DNA of 33,005 nucleotides from Lachnospiraceae bacterium (GTDB lineage: Bacteria; Bacillota; Clostridia; Lachnospirales; Lachnospiraceae): the NCBI GenBank assembly GCA_021201095.1, contig JAJQFO010000343.1, positions 1 to 33,005 on the forward strand, read 5' to 3'. A model generated the notes under the pieces. That model was not told where the DNA came from, searched no databases, and saw nothing but the letters and a program-made list of their open reading frames with translations. Shown here piece after piece: positions 22,727-30,586 of the stretch; the first letter of the stretch is position 1; every line of letters begins with the position of its first letter. The position numbers and the translations under genes are program-made.

Positions 22727-24151
22727 ATGAAACAGATAATAGCTGCGGCATTGATTTCCCTCCTTTGTGCTGCGAACGTTGCGAATGCGGCCGTGTGGGA
22801 AGGTACAAGCGTTGCGGATGCGGCCGCGTGGGAAGATGCAGGCGAAGATGCAGGCGTGGCGGGAACAATTGCGTGGAAAGCTGCAAGTGAGACAGCTGAC
22901 ATGGCTGATACAGATATCTCTCTCGATTTATACGCCCGATGCGCCGTATTGATGGACGGCGGCAGCGGGCGTGTTCTATATGATCAGAATGGCGATGTGC
23001 CGCTGCCAATGGCGAGTACGACCAAAATAATGACCTGCATCCTTGCGCTGGAAGCGATGGGGGAGATGGAGGATGGTGCTTCGTATGCGGATTCTTTAAC
23101 AGAAGCAGATCCGGATGCAGAAACGGATATGGACGCTGCTTTGAACACAGATTCTGAGACGGGCATCGAGCAAAGTGCAGGTCCTGAATCGGACACGGCC
23201 GCAGATATCATCTGCACCGTATCCGGCACTGCCTCCGCACAGCCCGAGGTAAAGCTGGGAATGGTAAAGGACGACACGTTTTATCTGAGCGACCTTTTAT
23301 ATTCCCTGATGCTGGAATCGCATAACGATACGGCTGTCTGCATCGCAGAGGCCATCGGTGGCAGTGTGGAAGGCTTTGCCGCAATGATGAATGCGAAAGC
23401 GCGGGAAATTGGCTGTACGCAGACGTATTTTATTACGCCGAACGGTCTGGATGCCGAGGATGAAAACGGCGAGCATCACACGACCGCACATGATCTGGCG
23501 CTGATCATGCGCTATTGTCTCACGGAGTCTCCTCAGAGGAAAGCTTTTCTGAAAGTGACGCAGACCGCTTCGTATTCTTTTTCCAATATTTCCGGCACAC
23601 GCAGCTACAGCTGCACGAACCACAACGCATTTCTGAATCTGATGGAGGGAGCAATTTCCGGAAAGACCGGATTCACCTCAAAAGCAGGGTATTGCTATGT
23701 CGGCGCACTCGAAAGAGAGGGGAAGCTGCTGATCGTGGCGCTTCTTGCCTGCGGCTGGCCGAACAACAAGGGCTACAAGTGGGTCGACACCAAAAAGCTG
23801 ATGAACTATGGCCTTTCTGAATATGAGCAGCGCAATATCACAGCTGTGGTGCCGCAGACAGGTGAGATTGCAGTCACAGACGGGCAGCAGGAGCAGGTAT
23901 CCACACAGGCGGAGCAGCTGCCTTCTGTGGAAGTGCTGATGCGATCGGACGAGGATGTCGAAGTGCGCGTGGAAATGCTGCAAACTATTGAGGCACCGGC
24001 TGCGGAAGGGACGCAGGTTGGACTTGTGCACTACCTGGTTGATGGCAGTGAATATGCGGTCACCTCCATTCTGACCACGCAGGAGGTCAGAGAGAGGACA
24101 TTTTTGTACTGCCTGAGAGAATTGACGCATGCGTTTTTATTGTGTGGATGA
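22727..24151 (+). CDS. D-alanyl-D-alanine carboxypeptidase (DacA/DacF type, peptidase S11)
   Basis: This encodes 474 residues from the ATG at 22727, which has GGAGA 4-5 bases upstream; an in-frame ATG at 22706 without RBS would add MRRLRRR. A TATAAT at 22685-22690 may be its -10 box. The signal peptide is IIAAALISLLCAANVANA. Active-site motifs are SxxK (STTK, Ser97/Lys100), SxN (SHN, 198-200) and KTG (313-315), so the enzyme should be functional, trimming the terminal D-Ala of peptidoglycan stem peptides outside the membrane. Odd points: an acidic, low-complexity insertion of about 50 residues between STTK and SHN (about 111-163), and an Ala/Trp/Asp-rich linker after the signal built from a 33-base duplication. 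A C-terminal domain ends in a likely membrane-attaching helix (TFLYCLRELTHAFLL). Confidence 0.9.
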   Translation: MKQIIAAALISLLCAANVANAAVWEGTSVADAAAWEDAGEDAGVAGTIAWKAASETADMADTDISLDLYARCAVLMDGGSGRVLYDQNGDVPLPMASTTKIMTCILALEAMGEMEDGASYADSLTEADPDAETDMDAALNTDSETGIEQSAGPESDTAADIICTVSGTASAQPEVKLGMVKDDTFYLSDLLYSLMLESHNDTAVCIAEAIGGSVEGFAAMMNAKAREIGCTQTYFITPNGLDAEDENGEHHTTAHDLALIMRYCLTESPQRKAFLKVTQTASYSFSNISGTRSYSCTNHNAFLNLMEGAISGKTGFTSKAGYCYVGALEREGKLLIVALLACGWPNNKGYKWVDTKKLMNYGLSEYEQRNITAVVPQTGEIAVTDGQQEQVSTQAEQLPSVEVLMRSDEDVEVRVEMLQTIEAPAAEGTQVGLVHYLVDGSEYAVTSILTTQEVRERTFLYCLRELTHAFLLCG

Positions 24152-24184
24152 GCCCATCAGTTCAGCGGCTCGTCTCGATTTTTG
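24149..24184 (+). terminator. Weak terminator-like hairpin after the carboxypeptidase gene
   Basis: ATGAGCC and GGCTCGT can pair (one G-T) around a 12-base loop starting at the stop codon, followed a few bases later by TTTTT. Stem and T-run are separated by CTCGA, so efficiency is uncertain. Confidence 0.4.
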
Positions 24185-24362
24185 TACCTGCGATTATTAT
24201 TACAGAAACGGTAAATGCGGATGAACCGATAGAGCCTCACACTATGCCTCTGAGCCGGGCATACGGCATGAGAGAAAAACATCCTTGCCCATATGAGAAA
24301 ATGGGCGTATACTTTGTTACTATCTGGAAAAGATGAATAGTATGTTCAAACTTAGATCTTAT

Positions 24363-24389
24363 GTAACTGTTTAGCGCATTTACAGTTAC
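24363..24389 (+). promoter_or_regulatory. Inverted repeat upstream of the M32 carboxypeptidase gene
   Basis: GTAACTGT (24363-24370) and ACAGTTAC (24382-24389) are exact complements with an 11-base spacer, flanked by two ATCTTA copies (24356-24361 and 24391-24396). The spacing suits either an operator dimer site or a leader hairpin. It lies 32 bases before the start codon. Confidence 0.5.
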
Positions 24390-24420
24390 GATCTTATTTG
24401 ATTACACAAGGAGGAACACA

Positions 24421-25914
24421 ATGAGTCAGACACTGGATCAATTCAAAGAATACCTGCACAAGATGAAGCAGTACGATCACGTGCTCACACTTCTTTACTG
24501 GGATCTGCAGACCCTTGCGCCGGAAAAAGGCGTGGAAGCGCACATGGATGCCATTTCCTATTTTTCATCCGAATCCTTCCGTCTTTCTACGGCGGATGAG
24601 TATGGACAGATTCTGCGCACACTTTCCGAGCCGGAGGAATACGATAAGCTCGATGAGGCCATGCAGCTCACTGTCCGGCGCTATTCGCGGGAGTATGAAC
24701 GCTTCAAACGTGTCCCGGCAGACTTTTTCACCGCTTATACGGAGACAAAGGCCCGCTCGGAAAAAGCCTGGGAAAAGGCAAAGAGGAGCGCGGATTTTGC
24801 CCAGTTTGCCCCTTACCTGGAAAAGGTGATTTCCATGACAAAAGAATACGTGCATTACATGGAGCCGGATCAGGATCCCTATGAAGTGCTGCTGGACATG
24901 TATGAGGAAGGCATTGACGGTGAAACAATTGATCGCGTATTTGAAGAATTAAAGGAAGGACTGCTGCCTCTTCTGAAAAAGATTGAGGCAAGACCCAGGC
25001 CAGATCTTTCCGCTCTTGAGGGAAGATACGATGTTGCCGCACAGAAAAAGGTGCAGCAGATGCTGCTGGAGTACATCGGCTTTGACGCCGATGCCGGAGC
25101 GACCGCTGAGAGTGAGCACCCGTTCACGACGGAGCTGAGTATCGGCGATGTCCGCGTAACCAATCATTACAAAGAGGACGACCCGATTTCCGCGATTTTC
25201 AGCGCGATTCACGAGGGCGGACACGCGATTTTCGGACAGAATGTGGACCCGGCTTATCAGGACACGGCGGCCGGTCAGGTCAATCTGATGGGGCTGCACG
25301 AGAGCCAGTCGCGCTTCTATGAAAACATTCTCGGCCGCCGCAGGAGCTTCTGGGTTCCGATCTATGACAAGCTTGGCGAACTCTTGCCCCAGTTCAAGGA
25401 AGTCCCACTGGATACCTTCTGTCAGGCTATCAACGACGTACACCCGAGCATGATCCGTACGGAAGCAGACGAAGTGACTTATTGTCTGCATATTATTCTG
25501 CGCTATGAGATGGAAAAAGCGATCTTCCGGGACAACGTGCCGGTCAAAGACCTTCCAGGACTCTGGAACGATAAGATGGAAGAACTGCTCGGCATCCGTC
25601 CGGCGGATGACGGTGAAGGCATTCTCCAGGATATGCACTGGTCTGACGGCTCCTTCGGCTACTTCCCATCCTACCTGCTCGGCTCCATGTATGACGGTAT
25701 GTTCCTGGAGGCGCTGGAAAAAGAGAAGGGCAGCGTAGACGATATCCTCGCAGAAGGCCGGATCCGTGAGATTACCGCGTGGCTGAACGAGAAGATCCAC
25801 CGCTACGGCAGCCTGTATACTTCATCCGAAGTGCTGCAGCGCGTGTGCGGCAGAGAGCTCTCCGCCGGACCGCTGCTTGATTATTTCAGACAAAAATATG
25901 AGAACCCGGACTGA
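24421..25914 (+). CDS. Carboxypeptidase Taq family metallopeptidase (M32)
   Basis: This 497-residue cytoplasmic enzyme removes C-terminal amino acids from peptides. The zinc site is HEGGH (264-268) in SAIHEGGHAIFG, with the third ligand Glu294 in GLHESQSRFYEN. Other M32 signatures are present: HPFTTELSIGDVRVTNHY (233-250), DEVTYCLHIILRYEMEKAI and GSFGYFPSYLLGSMYDGMF. Length is usual for the family. RBS AAGGAGGA precedes the ATG. The gene appears monocistronic, between dacA and a convergent small gene, and has no link to rhamnose use. Confidence 0.95.
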   Translation: MSQTLDQFKEYLHKMKQYDHVLTLLYWDLQTLAPEKGVEAHMDAISYFSSESFRLSTADEYGQILRTLSEPEEYDKLDEAMQLTVRRYSREYERFKRVPADFFTAYTETKARSEKAWEKAKRSADFAQFAPYLEKVISMTKEYVHYMEPDQDPYEVLLDMYEEGIDGETIDRVFEELKEGLLPLLKKIEARPRPDLSALEGRYDVAAQKKVQQMLLEYIGFDADAGATAESEHPFTTELSIGDVRVTNHYKEDDPISAIFSAIHEGGHAIFGQNVDPAYQDTAAGQVNLMGLHESQSRFYENILGRRRSFWVPIYDKLGELLPQFKEVPLDTFCQAINDVHPSMIRTEADEVTYCLHIILRYEMEKAIFRDNVPVKDLPGLWNDKMEELLGIRPADDGEGILQDMHWSDGSFGYFPSYLLGSMYDGMFLEALEKEKGSVDDILAEGRIREITAWLNEKIHRYGSLYTSSEVLQRVCGRELSAGPLLDYFRQKYENPD

Positions 25915-25937
25915 AAAGTCCGGGGTCTCGATTTCTC

Positions 25938-26087
25938 TTATTTGTTGTCATCATTGCAAAGAGTTTCGTACTTTTTGACGAGCGCCTGAAAATCTTCCAG
26001 CGTTTTACAGTCCTTCAAATCGTTTAACAATCGAATTCGTTCCAGTTTACGCGCCAGTGCTTCTACAACCTCAGCTGAAGCAGGCAT
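25938..26087 (-). CDS. Small protein of 49 residues, function unknown
   Basis: The reading frame starts with ATG at 26087, preceded by the excellent RBS GGAGGTGAT (plus-strand ATCACCTCC, 26091-26099), and ends with TAA at 25940-25938. A TTGTAG-N17-TATAAT promoter lies upstream at 26192-26220. The product begins MPASAEVVEALARKLERIRL and ends with KKYETLCNDDNK. It is mostly helix-prone and charged, with two Cys, no signal peptide and no membrane segment. It converges on the M32 gene. Promoter, RBS and frame all agree, so I consider it real. I do not recognise a family. Confidence 0.8.
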   Translation of the reverse strand: MPASAEVVEALARKLERIRLLNDLKDCKTLEDFQALVKKYETLCNDDNK

Positions 26088-26191
26088 GCAATCACCTCCA
26101 ACTTATAGTGAAAAACGGAAAAACGATGGTTACTTTCCAGTGCAGGAAATGATTGATTTTCATCTGCACCTGATATTGATGTGATAAAATT

Positions 26192-26220
26192 ATTATAGCA
26201 CATAGAAATTCGATCTACAA
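26192..26220 (-). promoter_or_regulatory. Promoter of the 49-residue small gene
   Basis: On the minus strand TTGTAG (plus-strand 26215-26220), 17 bases, TATAAT (plus-strand 26192-26197). The leader is about 98 bases long. Confidence 0.75.
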
Positions 26221-26239
26221 TAAAAACCAAATTTATAAT

Positions 26240-26268
26240 AAAAAACGACCTCTACTTAAGCAAGGTCG
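26240..26268 (-). terminator. Intrinsic terminator downstream of tRNA-Glu
   Basis: Read leftward, CGACCT (plus-strand 26263-26268) pairs with AGGTCG (plus-strand 26246-26251) around an 11-base loop and is followed by T5 or more (26240-26245). It separates the tRNA transcript from the small gene. Confidence 0.8.
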
Positions 26269-26289
26269 AAATAAAATATTAATAAAAAA

Positions 26290-26361
26290 TAGTCCCTAGG
26301 GGAATCGAACCCCTGTTTCCGCCGTGAGAGGGCGGCGTCTTAACCGCTTGACCAAGGAACC
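26290..26361 (-). tRNA. tRNA-Glu, anticodon CUC
   Basis: The 72-base cloverleaf reads leftward from GGTTCCT (acceptor), TGGTCAAGCGGTTAAGA (D arm), anticodon stem CCGCC/GGCGG with loop CTCTCAC, AGGGG-TTCGATT-CCCCT (T arm) and AGGGACT plus discriminator A. All stems pair, with G-U at two acceptor positions. The anticodon CUC reads GAG. CCA is not encoded. A promoter is at 26373-26401 and a terminator at 26240-26268, so it is a single-gene transcript. Confidence 0.96.
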
Positions 26362-26372
26362 TTACAAACGGC

Positions 26373-26401
26373 ATTATACATCGACCCGTTAGAAATTGCA
26401 A
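26373..26401 (-). promoter_or_regulatory. Promoter of tRNA-Glu
   Basis: On the minus strand TTGCAA (plus-strand 26396-26401), 17 bases, TATAAT (plus-strand 26373-26378). Start expected about 5 bases before the mature tRNA end. Confidence 0.8.
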
Positions 26402-26536
26402 GCATTTTTTTGAAAATTTGAAAAATTTTTTTGCAAGCTAATTATACACTATTTTTGAATGCATTTGCAATATATATTTCCTGCCGCCGGACGGCGCCCG
26501 GTTCAGGCAAAAATTTTCTTAAATTAAAAGGAATTG

Positions 26537-26566
26537 TTGCAAGAAATGTTCATTCGGTGCTATACT
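26537..26566 (+). promoter_or_regulatory. Promoter of the DUF5717-DUF5716 cluster
   Basis: TTGCAA (26537-26542), 18 bases, TATACT (26561-26566). Start expected near 26573. Confidence 0.7.
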
Positions 26567-26589
26567 AGAAAATCATATGTACGGGGGTG

Positions 26590-26670
26590 CAGCTGCGGGC
26601 GAAAAACGAAAGAGCAATCTCACAAGTCCCGCCGGGAGTGCGGCTTGTGGTGATTGGCAAAGGACAGCTG
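26590..26670 (+). promoter_or_regulatory. Structured 5' leader of the DUF5717 gene, class unknown
   Basis: CAGCTG (26590-26595) can pair with CAGCTG (26665-26670). Inside lies a long hairpin: CAATC (26615-26619) plus CACAAG (26621-26626) with CTTGTG (26644-26649) plus GATTG (26652-26656), tipped by TCCC/GGGA (26627-26630 with 26634-26637). The A-rich joining segments (GAAAAACGAAAGAG, CAAAGGA) resemble the unpaired strands of regulatory RNAs. I could not match it to a riboswitch I know. Confidence 0.5.
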
Positions 26671-26690
26671 ACAAAATTGGGTGAAAAAGA

Positions 26691-29600
26691 TTGAAAAGAC
26701 GAATCGAACAGCTACTAAACGGAATATTTGAATATGAGCCGGGGCATGTGACGATCCGGCCGGAGCAGCTGGAGCTGAAGGGGGCGCCGGGCGCCCTGCT
26801 GCATGGGAAGTTTTTTATAGAGAGTGCCCAGGGGCAGCGCATTCATGGCTATTTATATCCATCTGATATACGTATGCTCTGTGAGCCGTCGGAGTTTCAT
26901 GGCATTTCGAACGAGATTCATTATCAGTTTGACTGCAGCGGATTGACAGCGGAATCATTTGCCGCCGGGCCGCTGGAGGGAACGATTGCGCTATGCTGTG
27001 ACTGCGGGGAGTTTGAGATTCCTTATACGGTATGCCTGGAGGCGGGGCAGAATTTTCAGGAGCTTCCTTTTTCGAATCTGGAGGAGTTTGCGCAGCTGGC
27101 CAGGCAGGATTACCAGAGCGCATACCGCTATTTTCTGAAATCTTCTTTTCGTGTGATCCTGAAAGAAAATCCGGAGCACCTTGCCCTTTATGAGGGCCTG
27201 CGGTCTGCGGACGTGAGCTATCGCAGTCTGGAAGAGTTCTTTGTTGCGTCCGGATGTAAGGAAGCACTGGAATTATCCTTTGCCTCGTCGGACGGTTCTG
27301 CGATTGAAAAGGAGGCTGTTGAAGCGGATGAGGACTGGACGCGGATTTCTGTGCCTGGATCCGGAGGAGAACAGCCGGAGACGCTTTCCATCGACTACGG
27401 CGAGCTGTCAGAGCCTGTGCGGGAGACTATCCGCATGAAAAAGAATACCTGGGGCTTTCAGGCGGTTTCGGTAGAATCGGACGCCCTGTTTGTGCGCCCC
27501 GAGCGGACACTTTTTTCGACAGATGATTTCGCGGGCAGTACCTTTGATCTGAATCTGGTCCTGGACACCAATCTGATGCATGCGGGGAATAATTTCGCGA
27601 GACTGACTCTGAAAGCCGGGCGGCAGACGCTTACCGTGACAGTGGCTGCTCACAAAAGGTCGCTGCTGCATAAAGATCACCAGTACCATATCCGGAAGAT
27701 CATGATGAAAAAGCTGGAAAATCTCTATGTCAGCTTTCGTCTGCAAAAGACGGACACGCCTTCCTGGATTGAGCATTCCGTCAGCGTGATCAACAGCTAT
27801 AAGAGAGCGGGCGGAGATGACCCGTTTGCGGATCTTTTTCTGATACAGATGTACTATGCTGATGACAGGAAGCATAAGGCGAGCCGTCTTCTGGAGCAGG
27901 TTGAGGATCAGAGGCAGAGACTGGATACGCCGGAGCGTTATTGCTATTATCTCTATATTACGACCTTTTTCTATCAGGAGGCCTCCTATGTGGACTGCGT
28001 GGAGGAAGAGGTCAGCAAGCAATTTTACCGCAGGAAGGAGAGCTGGCAGCTGCAGTGGATCCTTTTTTACCTGCAGGAAAAGTATCTGAATAACCCCGGC
28101 GCCCGCTATGAGGCGGTTATGGAGCAGTTTACGAGCGGCTGCCGCAGTCGGATCCTCTATCTGGAGGCCTGGCAGGCACTGAAGGAAAATCCATTTTTGC
28201 TGCGGCATCTGGGAGAGTTTGAACTGCATCTTCTGCGTTTTGCGGATCAGGAAAAGGTCATGACAGCGGAGATTCTCCGGCAGGTGGCCAATCTCTCCAT
28301 GCACCATACGGCATTTGATGACAGGCTGTTTGGGGTATTGTCCAATGGCTGGCAGCTCTACCCATCCGATGATCTGGTGCGCGCTATCTGCCAGATTTTG
28401 ATCCGGGGTGACCGGAAGGAAAAGAAGTATTTCGAATGGTATGCGCGGGGAGTGGATGCGGGTCTGCGTCTGAATGGCCTTTATGAGGCTTATCTGCAGA
28501 CTGTGGAAGGGATGGAAGTTAAAGATTTTCCGCAGATTATCCGCATGTATTTTTCTTATGACGCATCGCTGGACTATTCGAGACGCGCCGTGTTTTACCG
28601 GAGCATCTACGAAAACCGGGATGCCGAGCCGCAGATCTGGACGGGCAGCCGCACGCAGATGGAGCGGTTTCTGACGGACCAGCTGGAATCCGGACATATT
28701 ACGGAGGACCTGGCTGTTCTGTACAGAGATTTCCTGCGCGAATCGATGATTACGCCGTCTTCGGCAGGAAGACTGATTAAGCTCTTGTTTACGTATGAGA
28801 TAGAATGTACCCGGCCGGAGATGGATATTCGCCAGATTGTTCTGCATTCTGTACGCATACAGCAGGACTATACAGTACGTCTGAAAAACGGGCGGGCGCA
28901 GATACGGATTTATGATCCGGATGCCGCTCTTTTTGCGGTGGATGCCGACGGCGTCCGGCATGAGGCCCGGTCAGTTTGCCGGTTCAGCCGTCTGCTTGAA
29001 GATGACCGGATGCTCTCCTGGTGTGCGAAAAAAGCACCGGAATATCCGGGACTGGTCATTTTTCTCTGCTCGCAGAGCATGAAATCCGGACTGGTCAATG
29101 ACAGGCTGCTTCCTTATTTTCGCGCGGGCTGCGCACTTCCCGAGATCACCGAAGGCTTCCGGGATGAATTGCGGGCCTGGATCCTTTCTTATTATATGGA
29201 TCATCTGCGCGACGATACACTCCCGGATTTCCTGGACTGGATGCTCTCAGGAAAGGCCGGGCGCAGAAACACGATACAGGATTTTGCACACGTGAATAAA
29301 ACTGCGATGATCACACTTCTTGCGGAAGAAGGAAGGTGTGCGGAAGCCTTCGCCTTGCTGGATGAATTCGGGGCGGAGGAGATCCCGCTGGTGAAGCTGG
29401 TGCGTATCGCCAGCCGTATGGTTTTGGAACTGGAGTTTGAAGAGAATGCCATGCTGCTTTCTCTTTGCCGGGAGTGCTTTGCCCGGGGCAAATATGACGA
29501 TAAGCTGCTGCGCTATCTGCTGCTTTACTTTGAAGGACCGGCAGAGGAAATGAAGCAGATCTGGGCGGCGGCCTGTGAATTCGGACTTGACACCATGCTG

Positions 29601-30569
29601 CTGGAAGAAAAGATTCTCATGATGATTCTGTTCACCAGATCCGGATCGGCGGGCTCTGAGCCGGTCTTCGGCGCGTATTTAAAAAAGCTGGGGCGTCAGA
29701 AGCTCTGTACAGCCTATGTGAATCTGAAATCCTATGAATATTTTGTCAGAGGACTTCCGGTGGCGGAGCCTGTTTTCAAGTATATAGAAAATGAATACCG
29801 GCGCCTGAGCGGTATGGACCGTCTGTTTGAGCAGGAGCCGGTGTGTCGGCTGGCTCTTCTGGAAAGCTACGCGCGTGCGGCGTCGCTGACAAAGACGCAG
29901 CGTGTGTATGCGGCCGAGATGCTGGAGGAGTTTCATACGAAGGGAATGCGTTTCGCATTTTTTAAGCGTTTCGATGAGGAACTGCTGCGTCCGTGGCAGC
30001 TGCAGGGACATGTGTTTGCAGAGTATGTCGGCAACCCAAAGAGCATCGTCCGCATCCGCTACCGATACCTTTCAGAAAATGGACAAAAGATGGCTGAAGC
30101 ACCAGAAACGGCGCGGACAGAAGAACTGTCGGGAATCACAGAATTGACGCAGACAGAAGAACTGTCGGAAGCCGCAGGAGCGGCGCAGCCATCTGGCGCT
30201 GCAGAGCCGTTGGCATCATCGGAGCCGGAATACATCACAGAGCTGGTGCCGAACTGCTTTGAGGGTATTTTTGTGAAAGAGTTTACGCTGTTTGCGGACG
30301 AAGAAATAGAGTGTGTGTTTGAGGAGATTTCTCCGGGCGCGGATGCCCGCGGGGAAGTTTCTGTCACTGCGAATCAGAGCGGCAAAAGGATTGTTTCTGA
30401 TAGCAGAACTCTTCGCGCGGATCCGGATGAGCCGGATACGGGGATGTATGGCCTTTTAAACCGGCTCTGCTGTTCGGTGAGCAGCGGGGACACAGAAACT
30501 GCACAGGAAACGCTGGATACGTGGCTTACGCTCGAATATCTTGCGAAAGAAGTATTTACATTGGTCTGA
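26691..30569 (+). CDS. DUF5717 family giant protein, function unknown
   Basis: This 1292-residue protein starts at a TTG (KRRIEQLLNGIFEYEPGHVTI), with only a weak GGGTG upstream. The N-terminus matches the opening of DUF5717 proteins as I remember them in Lachnospiraceae, which supports this start. Residues about 1-120 and 220-330 look like beta-sandwich domains; most of the rest (about 340-1100) is helical and repeat-like, as in a scaffold. A Pro/Glu/Ala/Thr-rich low-complexity stretch with repeated TEELS occurs at about 1134-1180, inside a C-terminal beta region (FAEYVGNPKSIVRIRYRYLS ... FEGIFVKEFTLFADEEIECV). There is no signal peptide, no TM helix and no catalytic motif I can name. DUF5716 follows 17 bases downstream, so the two are co-transcribed and probably interact. 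Confidence 0.88.
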   Translation: MKRRIEQLLNGIFEYEPGHVTIRPEQLELKGAPGALLHGKFFIESAQGQRIHGYLYPSDIRMLCEPSEFHGISNEIHYQFDCSGLTAESFAAGPLEGTIALCCDCGEFEIPYTVCLEAGQNFQELPFSNLEEFAQLARQDYQSAYRYFLKSSFRVILKENPEHLALYEGLRSADVSYRSLEEFFVASGCKEALELSFASSDGSAIEKEAVEADEDWTRISVPGSGGEQPETLSIDYGELSEPVRETIRMKKNTWGFQAVSVESDALFVRPERTLFSTDDFAGSTFDLNLVLDTNLMHAGNNFARLTLKAGRQTLTVTVAAHKRSLLHKDHQYHIRKIMMKKLENLYVSFRLQKTDTPSWIEHSVSVINSYKRAGGDDPFADLFLIQMYYADDRKHKASRLLEQVEDQRQRLDTPERYCYYLYITTFFYQEASYVDCVEEEVSKQFYRRKESWQLQWILFYLQEKYLNNPGARYEAVMEQFTSGCRSRILYLEAWQALKENPFLLRHLGEFELHLLRFADQEKVMTAEILRQVANLSMHHTAFDDRLFGVLSNGWQLYPSDDLVRAICQILIRGDRKEKKYFEWYARGVDAGLRLNGLYEAYLQTVEGMEVKDFPQIIRMYFSYDASLDYSRRAVFYRSIYENRDAEPQIWTGSRTQMERFLTDQLESGHITEDLAVLYRDFLRESMITPSSAGRLIKLLFTYEIECTRPEMDIRQIVLHSVRIQQDYTVRLKNGRAQIRIYDPDAALFAVDADGVRHEARSVCRFSRLLEDDRMLSWCAKKAPEYPGLVIFLCSQSMKSGLVNDRLLPYFRAGCALPEITEGFRDELRAWILSYYMDHLRDDTLPDFLDWMLSGKAGRRNTIQDFAHVNKTAMITLLAEEGRCAEAFALLDEFGAEEIPLVKLVRIASRMVLELEFEENAMLLSLCRECFARGKYDDKLLRYLLLYFEGPAEEMKQIWAAACEFGLDTMLLEEKILMMILFTRSGSAGSEPVFGAYLKKLGRQKLCTAYVNLKSYEYFVRGLPVAEPVFKYIENEYRRLSGMDRLFEQEPVCRLALLESYARAASLTKTQRVYAAEMLEEFHTKGMRFAFFKRFDEELLRPWQLQGHVFAEYVGNPKSIVRIRYRYLSENGQKMAEAPETARTEELSGITELTQTEELSEAAGAAQPSGAAEPLASSEPEYITELVPNCFEGIFVKEFTLFADEEIECVFEEISPGADARGEVSVTANQSGKRIVSDSRTLRADPDEPDTGMYGLLNRLCCSVSSGDTETAQETLDTWLTLEYLAKEVFTLV

Positions 30570-30586
30570 TAGAGTGGTGAATATTT

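Noticed and set aside
26573..26690. Known riboswitch (c-di-GMP, SAM, preQ1 and similar) in the DUF5717 leader
   Set aside because: I could not match the conserved cores of these classes; reported only as an unassigned structure.
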